11,512 bases of DNA from VBDM01 sp049663805. GTDB taxonomy: Bacteria; Pseudomonadota; Gammaproteobacteria; Burkholderiales; SG8-39. Made by a program: the position numbers and the translations under genes. Every line of letters begins with the position of its first letter. The stretch's first letter is position 1. The stretch is from positions 1-11,512 of the forward strand of contig JBATEB010000213.1 in NCBI GenBank assembly GCA_049663805.1, written 5' to 3'. Below the pieces are notes generated by a model. That model worked only from the letters and a program-made list of their open reading frames with translations, had not been told where the DNA came from and ran no database searches. Of this stretch, positions 5,791 through 11,512 are shown piece after piece.

Positions 5791-7245
5791 ATGACTGATC
5801 ACTACGATGCCATCGTTGTCGGCACCGGCTTCGCCGGTTCATTCTTCTTGAAGCGATACCTGGAGCGCTCGTCGCCCACGGCACGCGTCCTGGTACTGGA
5901 ACGCGGCAGGCGCGACAGCAAGGCGTGGCAATTGGAGAATCGCCGCACCTCGAGCCTGAACCCCGAAGAACTCTTCGTCAACAACAATCCGGAAAAGGAA
6001 TGGCTGATAAGCCCGGGTTTCGGCGGAAATTCAAATACCTGGTGGGGTGGCGCCACGCGCATGATGCCCGGTGACTTCCAGCTGCAATCGCGCTATGGGG
6101 TAGGCACCGATTGGCCGTTGAGTTACGACGATCTGGAAACGTATTATGGAGAGGTCGAAGCCATCATGGCGGTTTCGGGTCCTGCCGACAGCCCCATGCC
6201 TCGCTCCCGTCCTTTCCCGCTGCGGCCGCATCGCTTTTCGGACCCTGACGCGTTGCTGAAAGAAGCCTTTCCGGACGGTTGGTTTCATCCGGCTACGACA
6301 CGAGCCAGCGCGCCTACGGGGACTCGCGGTGTTTGCTGCGGCACCGGCACCTGCGAGCTGTGCCCGGTCGATGCGATTTTCTCGATCTATAACGGCCTGC
6401 GTCACCTCCATGCCGACCCTCGCGTCACGATGCGACTGCAAGCCGCGGTGGAAGAAGTGGAAACAACGGGCGATCTGGCGCGAGGAGTGAGATACACGAG
6501 CGACGGACAGTCGCGACGGGCGACCGCGGATCTGGTGGTACTGGCGGCAAGCGCCCTGTTCAACCCTCACATCCTGCTCCGCTCCGGCGTTACGCACGAG
6601 CTGTTGGGTAAACGCCTGCACGAACAAATGGCCGTGGATGTTTGCCTGAACCTGCGCGGCGTCAGAGGTTACAACGGCAGCAGCACAATTTCCGGTAACG
6701 GTTATATGTTCTATGAAGGCGAGCACCGCCGCCAACAAGCCGCTTGTCTGATCGAGACATGGAATTCGCCGTTCAATTACCAGCGCGCGGCCCTGCGCCC
6801 CGAGCGGGGCAGGTGGACGGAGCGCACTTACTTTCGTTTCATGTTTGACGATCTGCCGCGCGCCGATAATACGGTCACGGTAAACGCCGCCAATCCGCGC
6901 CTGGCCGAGGTGACCTTCAACGGCTACTCGGACTATGCGCAGCGCGGCATGAATCGCATTCCGGCAATGATCGATTCTCTGGCGAAAGCGCTCCCCATCG
7001 AAGATATAGAGAGTATCGAGTTAGCGCGCAGCACCTCGCATATTCAAGGCACCGCGGTGATGGGCAACGACCCCGCCACCAGCGTCGTCGACCGACACCT
7101 GATTCATCATCGGATTCGCAACCTTCTAGTGCTGGGCGCAAGCGCGTTTCCCACCGCAAGCCCGGCGTACCCAACCGTTACGCTCTCCGCCCTGTCGCTA
7201 TGGGCGGCGGATCATCTGACCACAAGGAGTGCCTCAAGTGCTTAG
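5791..7245 (+). CDS. GMC-type FAD-dependent dehydrogenase, large subunit
   Basis: The 484-residue product begins with a dinucleotide-binding fold: DAIVVGTGFAGSFFLKRYLE (GxGxxG at 11-16), with VLVLERG closing the FAD-binding strand. GGNSNTWWGG (79-87) and TDWPLSYDDLETYY are typical GMC elements. C183 and neighbours form CCGTGTCELCP (182-192), resembling the cysteine motif that binds an iron-sulfur cluster in bacterial FAD-glucose and gluconate-type dehydrogenases. The C-terminal GMC domain has SHIQGTAVMGNDP with the active-site histidine H417 and SVVDRHLIHHRIRNLLVLGASAFPT. Where the second catalytic His/Asn usually sits (NPTxT) it reads AYPTVT. There is no signal peptide of its own. It overlaps its Tat-tagged partner by 8 bases, implying co-translation and joint export. 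ATG 5791 was chosen because the FAD strand starts directly after it. The electron donor is unknown. Confidence 0.85.
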   Translation: MTDHYDAIVVGTGFAGSFFLKRYLERSSPTARVLVLERGRRDSKAWQLENRRTSSLNPEELFVNNNPEKEWLISPGFGGNSNTWWGGATRMMPGDFQLQSRYGVGTDWPLSYDDLETYYGEVEAIMAVSGPADSPMPRSRPFPLRPHRFSDPDALLKEAFPDGWFHPATTRASAPTGTRGVCCGTGTCELCPVDAIFSIYNGLRHLHADPRVTMRLQAAVEEVETTGDLARGVRYTSDGQSRRATADLVVLAASALFNPHILLRSGVTHELLGKRLHEQMAVDVCLNLRGVRGYNGSSTISGNGYMFYEGEHRRQQAACLIETWNSPFNYQRAALRPERGRWTERTYFRFMFDDLPRADNTVTVNAANPRLAEVTFNGYSDYAQRGMNRIPAMIDSLAKALPIEDIESIELARSTSHIQGTAVMGNDPATSVVDRHLIHHRIRNLLVLGASAFPTASPAYPTVTLSALSLWAADHLTTRSASSA

Positions 7246-7693
7246 ACGCCGCCAATTCCTTGTCGCGGGCCTGGCCGGCCTCGCCGGTCTCACCGGTCTG
7301 GTGACATGGCGCTTCATCCGCAGCAGCGACGAAGACGCCATCATCGCGGTGCTGCGAAAACGACTCGATTATTTGCTGCTGGACGATAACGGTCTGCGTG
7401 CTTTCGCCGGGGATTTGGTTGCGCAAAAGACCATATCCGGCAACAAGCTGCGCATGCTCGATGTCGCGGGGCCCGTTTATACGCAGCTTTCTTTCGCCTC
7501 GTACAGAAACGCGCTGGCCCGCGCACTGCGACATGGTGAAGAACGCATCGTGACCCTCTATCTGCTGTCCAGCGATTTCTTCCCGACCGGCGCGGATGAA
7601 ACCAGGACGGTTCGCTACGTCGGCTACTATGACCCCATCCGCTACCCTCGTCCGCCGTGCAGCAATCCTTTCTCCCGGCCGATCACGATTTAA
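7238..7693 (+). CDS. Small Tat-signal subunit of the GMC dehydrogenase
   Basis: The start is GTG 7238, with a perfect AAGGAG (7224-7229) 8 bases upstream, inside the end of the GMC gene (8-base overlap). The product has 151 residues. It opens with MLRRRQFLVAGLAGLAGLTG, a twin-arginine motif (RRRQFL) followed by a hydrophobic stretch, which fits a Tat signal or Tat-dependent anchor. The rest is mostly helical, without cysteines in motifs (one Cys near the C-terminus). Size, Tat signal and gene order match the small or gamma subunits of gluconate 2-dehydrogenase, sorbitol/fructose dehydrogenase and FAD-glucose dehydrogenase. In those systems the small subunit carries the folded flavoprotein through the Tat pore and helps fold it. 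Sequence identity to those subunits cannot be judged by eye. No cytochrome c subunit gene follows. Confidence 0.65.
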   Translation: MLRRRQFLVAGLAGLAGLTGLVTWRFIRSSDEDAIIAVLRKRLDYLLLDDNGLRAFAGDLVAQKTISGNKLRMLDVAGPVYTQLSFASYRNALARALRHGEERIVTLYLLSSDFFPTGADETRTVRYVGYYDPIRYPRPPCSNPFSRPITI

Positions 7694-7695
7694 CA

Positions 7696-7710
7696 CCGAA
7701 GTCGCTTCGG
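7696..7710 (+). terminator. Hairpin just after the dehydrogenase operon
   Basis: CCGAAG and CTTCGG form a perfect 6-bp stem with a 3-base loop, starting two bases after the stop of the small subunit. No T-tract follows, so it is at best a weak or Rho-assisted terminator or a 3'-end stabiliser between this operon and aroE. Confidence 0.25.
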
Positions 7711-7777
7711 CCCTCCAGACGCCGCGTTGCAGGAAGAAAAAGCGCTATCCCGTCGCGAACGAACGCATAAGCTCCCG

Positions 7778-8620
7778 ATGGCACATTCCGATCGTTTCCT
7801 CCTCGCCGGCGTCATGGGCTGGCCCATCATGCATTCGCGCTCGCCCATGCTGCACAACTACTGGTTCAAGCGGCACGGCCTCGCCGGCACCTACGTGCCG
7901 CTCGCGATCCGGCCCGAAGGCCTCGCGGCGGCGTTGCGCGCACTGCACCCCCTCGGCTTCGCCGGTTGCAACCTGACGATCCCGCACAAACAGGAAGCGA
8001 TGAAAATCGTCGACGAGGTCGATGCGCTCGCGAGAAGCATCGGCGCGATCAGTTGCGTGGTGGTGAGGCCCGACGGCTCGCTGTTCGGCACCAACAACGA
8101 CTGCTTCGGCTTCATCCACAACCTCAGGCAGGAGCAGCCCGGCTGGCGCGCCGACGCGGGGCCGGTCGCGGTGATCGGGGCGGGCGGAGGCTCGCGCGCG
8201 GTGTGCTACGGACTCGCACAGGAAGGGGCGAAAGAAATTCGTCTCGTCAACCGCACCTTTGCGCGCGCCAAGGGCATCGCCGACGCGTTCGGCGGCCCGA
8301 TCCGGGCGCTGCCCTGGGAAGAACGCCACGCCGCGCTGGAGGGCGCGGCGCTGGTGGTCAACACCACCAGCTGCGGCATGGTCGGGCAGCCTGCCCTCGA
8401 TCTCACGCTCGACAGGCTGCCCGGGAGTGCACTCGCCGCCGACATCATCTACATACCGCTCGAGACGCCGTTTCTCGCCGCGGCGCGCCGGCGCGGCAAC
8501 CGCACGGTCAACGGCTTGGGGATGCTGCTCAACCAGGGCCGGCCGGCGTGGAAGGCGTGGTTCGGCATCGAGCCCGAGGTGACGGTGGAGTTGAGGGCGA
8601 TGGTGGAGAAGACGATCTGA
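7778..8620 (+). CDS. aroE: Shikimate dehydrogenase
   Basis: The 280-residue enzyme reduces 3-dehydroshikimate to shikimate with NADPH, in the cytoplasm, as part of aromatic amino acid synthesis. Substrate-binding and catalytic motifs are all present: HSRSP (19-23), NLTIPHK with the catalytic lysine K71, TNNDCFGF with the catalytic aspartate D108, and GLGMLLNQG near the C-terminus with Q253. The cofactor fold shows GAGGGSRAV (135 onward) and NRT (158-160), the latter favouring NADP. ATG 7778 is chosen because the family N-terminus (FLLAGVMGWPIMHSRSP) follows directly; an upstream start at 7727 would add 17 unlikely residues. There is no clear ribosome binding site. It could be a second copy or a YdiB-like shikimate/quinate enzyme. 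It converges with the LysR gene, which may or may not regulate it. Confidence 0.88.
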   Translation: MAHSDRFLLAGVMGWPIMHSRSPMLHNYWFKRHGLAGTYVPLAIRPEGLAAALRALHPLGFAGCNLTIPHKQEAMKIVDEVDALARSIGAISCVVVRPDGSLFGTNNDCFGFIHNLRQEQPGWRADAGPVAVIGAGGGSRAVCYGLAQEGAKEIRLVNRTFARAKGIADAFGGPIRALPWEERHAALEGAALVVNTTSCGMVGQPALDLTLDRLPGSALAADIIYIPLETPFLAAARRRGNRTVNGLGMLLNQGRPAWKAWFGIEPEVTVELRAMVEKTI

Positions 8621-8701
8621 CGGGCGGCAAGGTCCGGCCAACACGAAAGCGGAAGCCGATGAGCCGAACGGTGGCGACGCTGCTGATCCGTCTTTCCCGG
8701 C

Positions 8702-9667
8702 TTACGCCCTGACCGCCTGCTCCAGCAGCCATTTGCGGAACGCGGCGACGGCCGGACGTTCGGCAATGACCTCGGGACACACGAGGTAATAGGCCGATTG
8801 CGGCTTCAGTTCCACCTTGAACGGAGCCCACAGCCTGCCCGAGGCGATGTCGGCGTTGACCAGGGGTTTCAAGGCGAGCGCCACCCCGAGCTTCTGCGAG
8901 GCCGCCTCGAGCGACAGGATGTTCGAGGAAAAATGCGGCCCGCGGCCGCCGTCGACGCGGTCGGCGACCCCCGCCGCTTCCAGCCATTTCTGCCAGGCGT
9001 TGCCGTGAGCGACAAGATCCATGGCGTCGTCGTGCAGCAGCACGTGACGCGCGAGGTCCTCCGGCCGCGCCAGCGGCGGATCGCCGCGCGCGAGCTCCGG
9101 GTTCGCGACCGCGACGGTGGCAACGTCGAACAGGTAATCGGCGCGATGGCCGGGATAACTGCCGCCGCCGAGGTGGATCTCGACACCGGACAGGTCGTCT
9201 CTCAGGTCGAGATTTCCGATGAGCGTGGCGGAGTCGAGCGCACCGGCGTCGACCATCCTGCTCGAGCCGAAGACCCGCAATTCGATGCGCGGCTCGCGCT
9301 TGCTGAAATCGGCCAGGCGCGGCATCAGCCAGCGCGCGGTGAAAACCGGTGGTGCGGTAATCAGGAGCTCGGTCTCCTCGGCGCGCTCGCGGATCGTCTC
9401 GACCGCGGCGGCGAGCGACTCGAAGCCTTCGCGCAGTTTGGGCAGGCAGGCGCGCGCCGCCTCGGTGAGCTGCACGCCGCGCCCCGAGCGGCGGAACAGC
9501 TCGACGTCGAGATACTCCTCCAGGCTCTTGATCTGGTGGCTCACCGCCGCCTGGGTGATCGACAGCTCGTTCGCCGCCCCCTTGAAGGAGAGGTGGCGCG
9601 CGGCGGCCTCGAATACCCGCAGCGCATTCAGCGGGGGCAGGCGGTAGATCACGAACCGCAGCGGCAA
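8702..9667 (-). CDS. LysR-family transcriptional regulator, GcvA-like
   Basis: The 321-residue product starts with the GcvA-type signature LPPLNALRVFEAAARHLSF, followed by the winged helix-turn-helix (GAANELSITQAAVSHQIKSLEEYL, then LFRRSGRGVQLTEA). The effector domain follows: LLITAPPVFTARWLMPRLADF, LRVFGSSRMVD, and a C-terminal subdomain with SLEAASQKLGVALALKPLV. No in-frame ATG precedes the domain. The best starts are TTG 9667 or GTG 9652, neither with a ribosome binding site, so translation is probably weak. The gene is divergent from two tiny genes that begin at 9772, the usual arrangement for a LysR regulator and its target. It converges with aroE, with 81 bases between the stops. The inducer is unknown. 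Confidence 0.85.
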   Translation of the reverse strand: MPLRFVIYRLPPLNALRVFEAAARHLSFKGAANELSITQAAVSHQIKSLEEYLDVELFRRSGRGVQLTEAARACLPKLREGFESLAAAVETIRERAEETELLITAPPVFTARWLMPRLADFSKREPRIELRVFGSSRMVDAGALDSATLIGNLDLRDDLSGVEIHLGGGSYPGHRADYLFDVATVAVANPELARGDPPLARPEDLARHVLLHDDAMDLVAHGNAWQKWLEAAGVADRVDGGRGPHFSSNILSLEAASQKLGVALALKPLVNADIASGRLWAPFKVELKPQSAYYLVCPEVIAERPAVAAFRKWLLEQAVRA

Positions 9668-9720
9668 TGAGTCATGGGACGAGATGAGTCTTTCTTATGT
9701 GACAGGTGAGAATTCATCGT

Positions 9721-9749
9721 TTGTCCGCGCGCCTTCCCGGGACTATCTT
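9721..9749 (+). promoter_or_regulatory. Putative sigma-70 promoter of the two-gene small-protein operon
   Basis: TTGTCC (9721-9726, 4 of 6), 17 bases, then TATCTT (9744-9749, 4 of 6). Transcription would start near 9756, giving a very short leader before the AAGGAG at 9761-9766. It lies in the 104-base gap shared with the divergent lysR gene, so LysR control is possible. Confidence 0.4.
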
Positions 9750-9771
9750 CTACTGCGTGAAAGGAGCTGCA

Positions 9772-9963
9772 ATGAAACCCCATACCGATCTTAGCTTTTC
9801 CGAATTGTACGCGGTGGAACGTGCCGCACGCACGGCCCGTGCACAGGAAGCGGCCCGCCTGATTCTCGCCGGCACGAGCGCACTCGGCCGATTTGCCAGG
9901 CGCGCCGCAGCCCGGCTCGCCGCGGCCGCACCGGTCGACAGCAAGGAGATAAGCCATGCGTAA
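9772..9963 (+). CDS. Small protein of unknown function (63 residues), first of an overlapping pair
   Basis: The start ATG 9772 has AAGGAG at 9761-9766, five bases away. The product, from MKPHTDLSFSELYAVERAAR onward, is alanine- and arginine-rich. It contains one long amphipathic helix (about residues 8-34) and a second helix with GRFARRAAARLAAAA. It is basic, with no cysteine, no signal peptide and no clear membrane segment. I do not recognise the family. The strong ribosome site, the promoter upstream and the 8-base overlap with the next small gene argue that it is real and co-translated with it. Small basic proteins of this kind are often stress-related or RNA/protein adaptors, but nothing here proves that. 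Confidence 0.55.
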   Translation: MKPHTDLSFSELYAVERAARTARAQEAARLILAGTSALGRFARRAAARLAAAAPVDSKEISHA

Positions 9964-10159
9964 CACCCTGCGCACACCATTCTGGCGGGCGGCCTACCAA
10001 TCGCTGCCGCCCACCGTGCGCGCCCGCTACCTCTCCCAATTGGAGAGCGCGGAGCGCCTGGAGTTCATGCTCGGCTCGATCATCGAAGCGATGTCCAGGG
10101 CGAAGGGCTTTCTGTCCGGCCTGTTCAACACGCCCGGCAAGCCGCGCTCAGTGCACTGA
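9956..10159 (+). CDS. Small protein of unknown function (67 residues), second of the pair
   Basis: ATG 9956 lies inside the end of the preceding gene (8-base overlap) and has AAGGAG at 9943-9948, seven bases away. The product reads MRNTLRTPFWRAAYQSLPPT at the start and then a long predicted helix (RARYLSQLESAERLEFMLGSIIEAMSRAKGFL), ending in a short tail with a proline. It has no cysteine and no obvious membrane span, and the family is not recognised. The heptad-like spacing of leucines suggests a helical pairing partner, possibly for the first protein, which is inferred from their co-translation. A strongly structured 3' region follows directly. Confidence 0.55.
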   Translation: MRNTLRTPFWRAAYQSLPPTVRARYLSQLESAERLEFMLGSIIEAMSRAKGFLSGLFNTPGKPRSVH

Positions 10160-10163
10160 TTGC

Positions 10164-10227
10164 CTCGCCGTCCGCGCGACTTTGAGGTTCCCTCCTCCTC
10201 CTCGGGTCGATTAGCGCGGGCGGCGAG
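10164..10227 (+). ncRNA. Long hairpin with anti-Shine-Dalgarno-like loop, candidate 3' UTR RNA
   Basis: CTCGCCGTCCGCGC (10164-10177) pairs with GCGCGGGCGGCGAG (10214-10227) over 14 pairs, one of them G-U. The 36-base loop contains TTCCCTCCTCCTCCTCGGG (10188-10206), which repeats the CCUCC core of the 16S rRNA anti-Shine-Dalgarno sequence. It begins five bases after the stop of the second small gene, so it should be part of that transcript. No T-tract follows it directly. Calling it a functional RNA is inference from structure. Confidence 0.35.
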
Positions 10228-10335
10228 CATCCGATAGTCCGGCGGGGCCCTCCCCAACCCCCCCCCCGGCCCCCATGCCGGTTCTCCCGATCCCGAGGGG
10301 AGCACATCGAGCGCGCGGCCGCGCCTCAATGGACC

Positions 10336-10341
10336 TACAAT
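10336..10341 (+). promoter_or_regulatory. Isolated -10-like box (TACAAT)
   Basis: TACAAT matches TATAAT at five of six positions and stands out in very GC-rich DNA. No -35 box is seen at 16-18 bases upstream (the sequence there is all G and C), so an activator would be needed. A start near 10348 would yield either a ~92-base RNA ending at the terminator at 10439 or the kinase leader. Confidence 0.25.
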
Positions 10342-10400
10342 GTCCGCCCGACCGAGCGGGGACGCGCAGACCGATGAACCGAGTTGTGCCGGCCATCCGC

Positions 10401-10439
10401 CGCGCCCCCACCGACGCGGTGTCCGGGCGTGTTTTTTTT
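10401..10439 (+). terminator. Strong intrinsic terminator or attenuator before/within the kinase 5' end
   Basis: Bases 10401-10407 pair with 10425-10431 (7 pairs, one G-U). An internal loop of one base against three follows, then CACCG (10409-10413) pairs with CGGTG (10417-10421) around a 3-base loop. Eight Ts follow at 10432-10439. This is the best terminator in the window. It would end the small-gene transcript or a short RNA from the TACAAT box, or act as an attenuator for the kinase. Confidence 0.65.
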
Positions 10440-10469
10440 CAACGTGCCAACACCCTTTCCGCTGCCTTG

Positions 10470-11512
10470 ATGCGCCGCCGCGGAGCGATTCTCGGTTTGT
10501 CGGTCACAACCCTCGTCGCGATTGCGCTCGTCGACCTCGCGACCGGCTACGAGCTCGCCCTGTCGCTCCTCTATGTCGGGCCCGTCGTGGCTTCCACCTG
10601 GGCATTCGGACTGCGCGCCGGCCTGGTGTTGTCGGTACTCGCGACGGCGGCCTGGCTCGTTACAGACGCCTTCGCCGAGCATCGCTACTCGCTTGAGATC
10701 TACCGTTACTGGGAAGGCGTCATTCGCCTTGCCACGTTCGCCCTGTTCGCGGTCATCGTCGACCAGTTGAAGCGCGCGCTTGCCCGGTCGGACGAGCGTT
10801 TGATCAAGGTGCTCGAAGGTCTGGACGCCGCGGTCTGCGTGATCGATCCGGCTACGGGCACTATCCTGTACCGCAATCGGCCATTCGATGCGGCATTCCC
10901 GGGAGAGGCGCGCGGCCATGCCGCGCAGCGCTTCCTTGAAGTCTCGGTCATGCTCGAGTCGGGCGACGAGACCGGCGAGGAACTGCAACTGGGGGAGCGG
11001 TGGTTCCTCGTTCGCGGCCGGTGGCTTAGCTGGACGGACGAGCGGCCGGTCCTGCTTCTCAGCGCAACCGACGTCACCGCGCGGCGCCATACCGAAGCGT
11101 TGAACCGCGACCAGGAAGCGCGGCTCCAGGCGACGGCGCGCCTGGTCACCGTGGGCGAGATCGCGAGTTCGATCGCGCACGAGCTGAACCAGCCGCTCGC
11201 GGCGATCGCGAACTACGTACTGGGCGCCCTGCGCCGCCTGCGCGCGGGCGGAGCGGATCCCGATGCACTCGCCGGCGCGCTTGAGCATGCTGGCGAGCAG
11301 GCGGAGCGCGCGGGTCAGATCATTCGCCGGGTACGGGACTTCGTATACTCCCGCCAACCGGTGCTGGCCGAGCTGGACCTGAACGCGCTGGTCGCGCGGG
11401 CGGCCGCGGCGGCCGCTCACGAGGCCGACCGCAGCGGATTGCGCGTCACGCTCCACCTTGCGCCGGGCCTGCCGCGGGCGCAGGCGGACGGCGTGATGAT
11501 CGAGCAGGTCAT
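10470..11512 (+). CDS. Membrane sensor histidine kinase, N-terminal part (3' end outside window)
   Basis: The reading frame runs to the window edge. From ATG 10470 it has about four hydrophobic segments in residues 5-100 (AILGLSVTTLVAIALVDL; LSLLYVGPVVASTWAFGL; GLVLSVLATAAWLVTDAF; RLATFALFAVIVDQL), forming a compact membrane sensor domain with few periplasmic loops. A PAS-like domain follows (about 106-205: LEGLDAAVCVIDPATGTILYRN through LLLSATDVTARR). Then comes the dimerisation/phosphoacceptor domain with IAHELNQPLAAI, His237 being the phosphorylated residue, typical of DctB/FixL-type kinases. The ATPase domain is cut off. An in-frame ATG at 10374 would add 32 residues. I prefer 10470 because a strong terminator lies between the two, although neither has a good ribosome site. 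The response regulator is not in the window. Confidence 0.85.
   Translation, partial: MRRRGAILGLSVTTLVAIALVDLATGYELALSLLYVGPVVASTWAFGLRAGLVLSVLATAAWLVTDAFAEHRYSLEIYRYWEGVIRLATFALFAVIVDQLKRALARSDERLIKVLEGLDAAVCVIDPATGTILYRNRPFDAAFPGEARGHAAQRFLEVSVMLESGDETGEELQLGERWFLVRGRWLSWTDERPVLLLSATDVTARRHTEALNRDQEARLQATARLVTVGEIASSIAHELNQPLAAIANYVLGALRRLRAGGADPDALAGALEHAGEQAERAGQIIRRVRDFVYSRQPVLAELDLNALVARAAAAAAHEADRSGLRVTLHLAPGLPRAQADGVMIEQV

Larger units (their letters stand above)
10160..10469. other. Structured intergenic region before the sensor kinase
   Basis: There is no independent gene here. The region holds, in order: a 14-bp hairpin (10164-10227), a GGGG/CCCC mini-hairpin (10244-10255), a run of ten C (10258-10267), hairpins CCGGC/GCCGG (10266-10281) and CTCCC/GGGAG (10284-10302), a 12-base palindrome GCGCGGCCGCGC (10313-10324), a TACAAT box (10336-10341) and an intrinsic terminator (10401-10439). 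The kinase frame is open from ATG 10374, so its coding part may begin in this region. Confidence 0.6.

Noticed and set aside
9667..9690. Direct repeat ATGAGTC (9667-9673 and 9684-9690) at the lysR start
   Set aside because: Seven bases, one copy inside the lysR start codon region, and no match to a T-N11-A LysR box; likely chance.
10032..10048. CTCTCC/GGAGAG hairpin in the second small gene
   Set aside because: It lies in the middle of the coding sequence with no T-tract; treated as coincidental.
10313..10324. 12-base perfect palindrome GCGCGGCCGCGC
   Set aside because: It is made only of G and C in very GC-rich DNA, where such palindromes are frequent; no second copy or spacing suggests an operator.
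10335..11456. 373-codon minus-strand frame opposite the sensor kinase
   Set aside because: The plus strand encodes an unmistakable histidine kinase with HELNQPLAAI; the minus frame is its complement.

Overview
The window looks like a stretch of a high-GC proteobacterial chromosome, most likely betaproteobacterial (Burkholderiales-like). This rests on a GcvA-type LysR regulator, a PanB-like enzyme and an alpha/beta hydrolase of types common there, a DctB/FixL-type sensor kinase, and strongly GC-biased codon use. There are no tRNA or rRNA genes, no intact insertion sequence and no CRISPR array. Taxonomy is an inference from gene style only.

Left part (1-2351): the 3' end of a Ser/Thr protein kinase with a duplicated C-terminal module converges on a membrane-anchored SleB-type cell wall hydrolase. 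A 334-base non-coding gap follows, with a terminator-like hairpin and an operator-like inverted repeat. Then comes an orphan ParA/MinD-type ATPase with no ParB.

Centre left (2348-5753): this part has a catabolic flavour. Immediately after parA there is a rearrangement scar. The 3' end of a ring-hydroxylating dioxygenase beta-subunit gene (minus strand) abuts the 3' end of a PdxA-family dehydrogenase gene (plus strand, with a one-base frameshift). Neither fragment is visible as a normal open frame. The PdxA remnant ends 5 bases before an intact PanB-like gene, which is followed one base later by an alpha/beta hydrolase with a cysteine nucleophile. Convergent to these are a leaderless NMT1/SsuA-type solute-binding-like protein with a good sigma-70 promoter and, upstream of it, a small conserved-looking cysteine protein.

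Centre right (5791-9667): a GMC-type FAD dehydrogenase with a CCx4CxxC iron-sulfur-like motif overlaps a small twin-arginine partner subunit. The two are AT-richer than their neighbours and may have been acquired together. Next come a shikimate dehydrogenase (aroE) and a convergent GcvA-like LysR regulator.

Right part (9668-11512): divergent from lysR are two tiny overlapping genes (63 and 67 codons) with strong ribosome binding sites and a plausible sigma-70 promoter. They are followed by a highly structured 310-base region. It contains a 14-bp hairpin whose loop carries a CCTCCTCCTCCTC anti-Shine-Dalgarno-like tract, a C10 run, a near-consensus -10 box, and a strong intrinsic terminator with eight Ts. 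This terminator sits in frame inside the possible 5' end of a membrane sensor histidine kinase gene that runs off the window. This structured region, together with the two tiny genes, is the best candidate here for an undescribed regulatory element.
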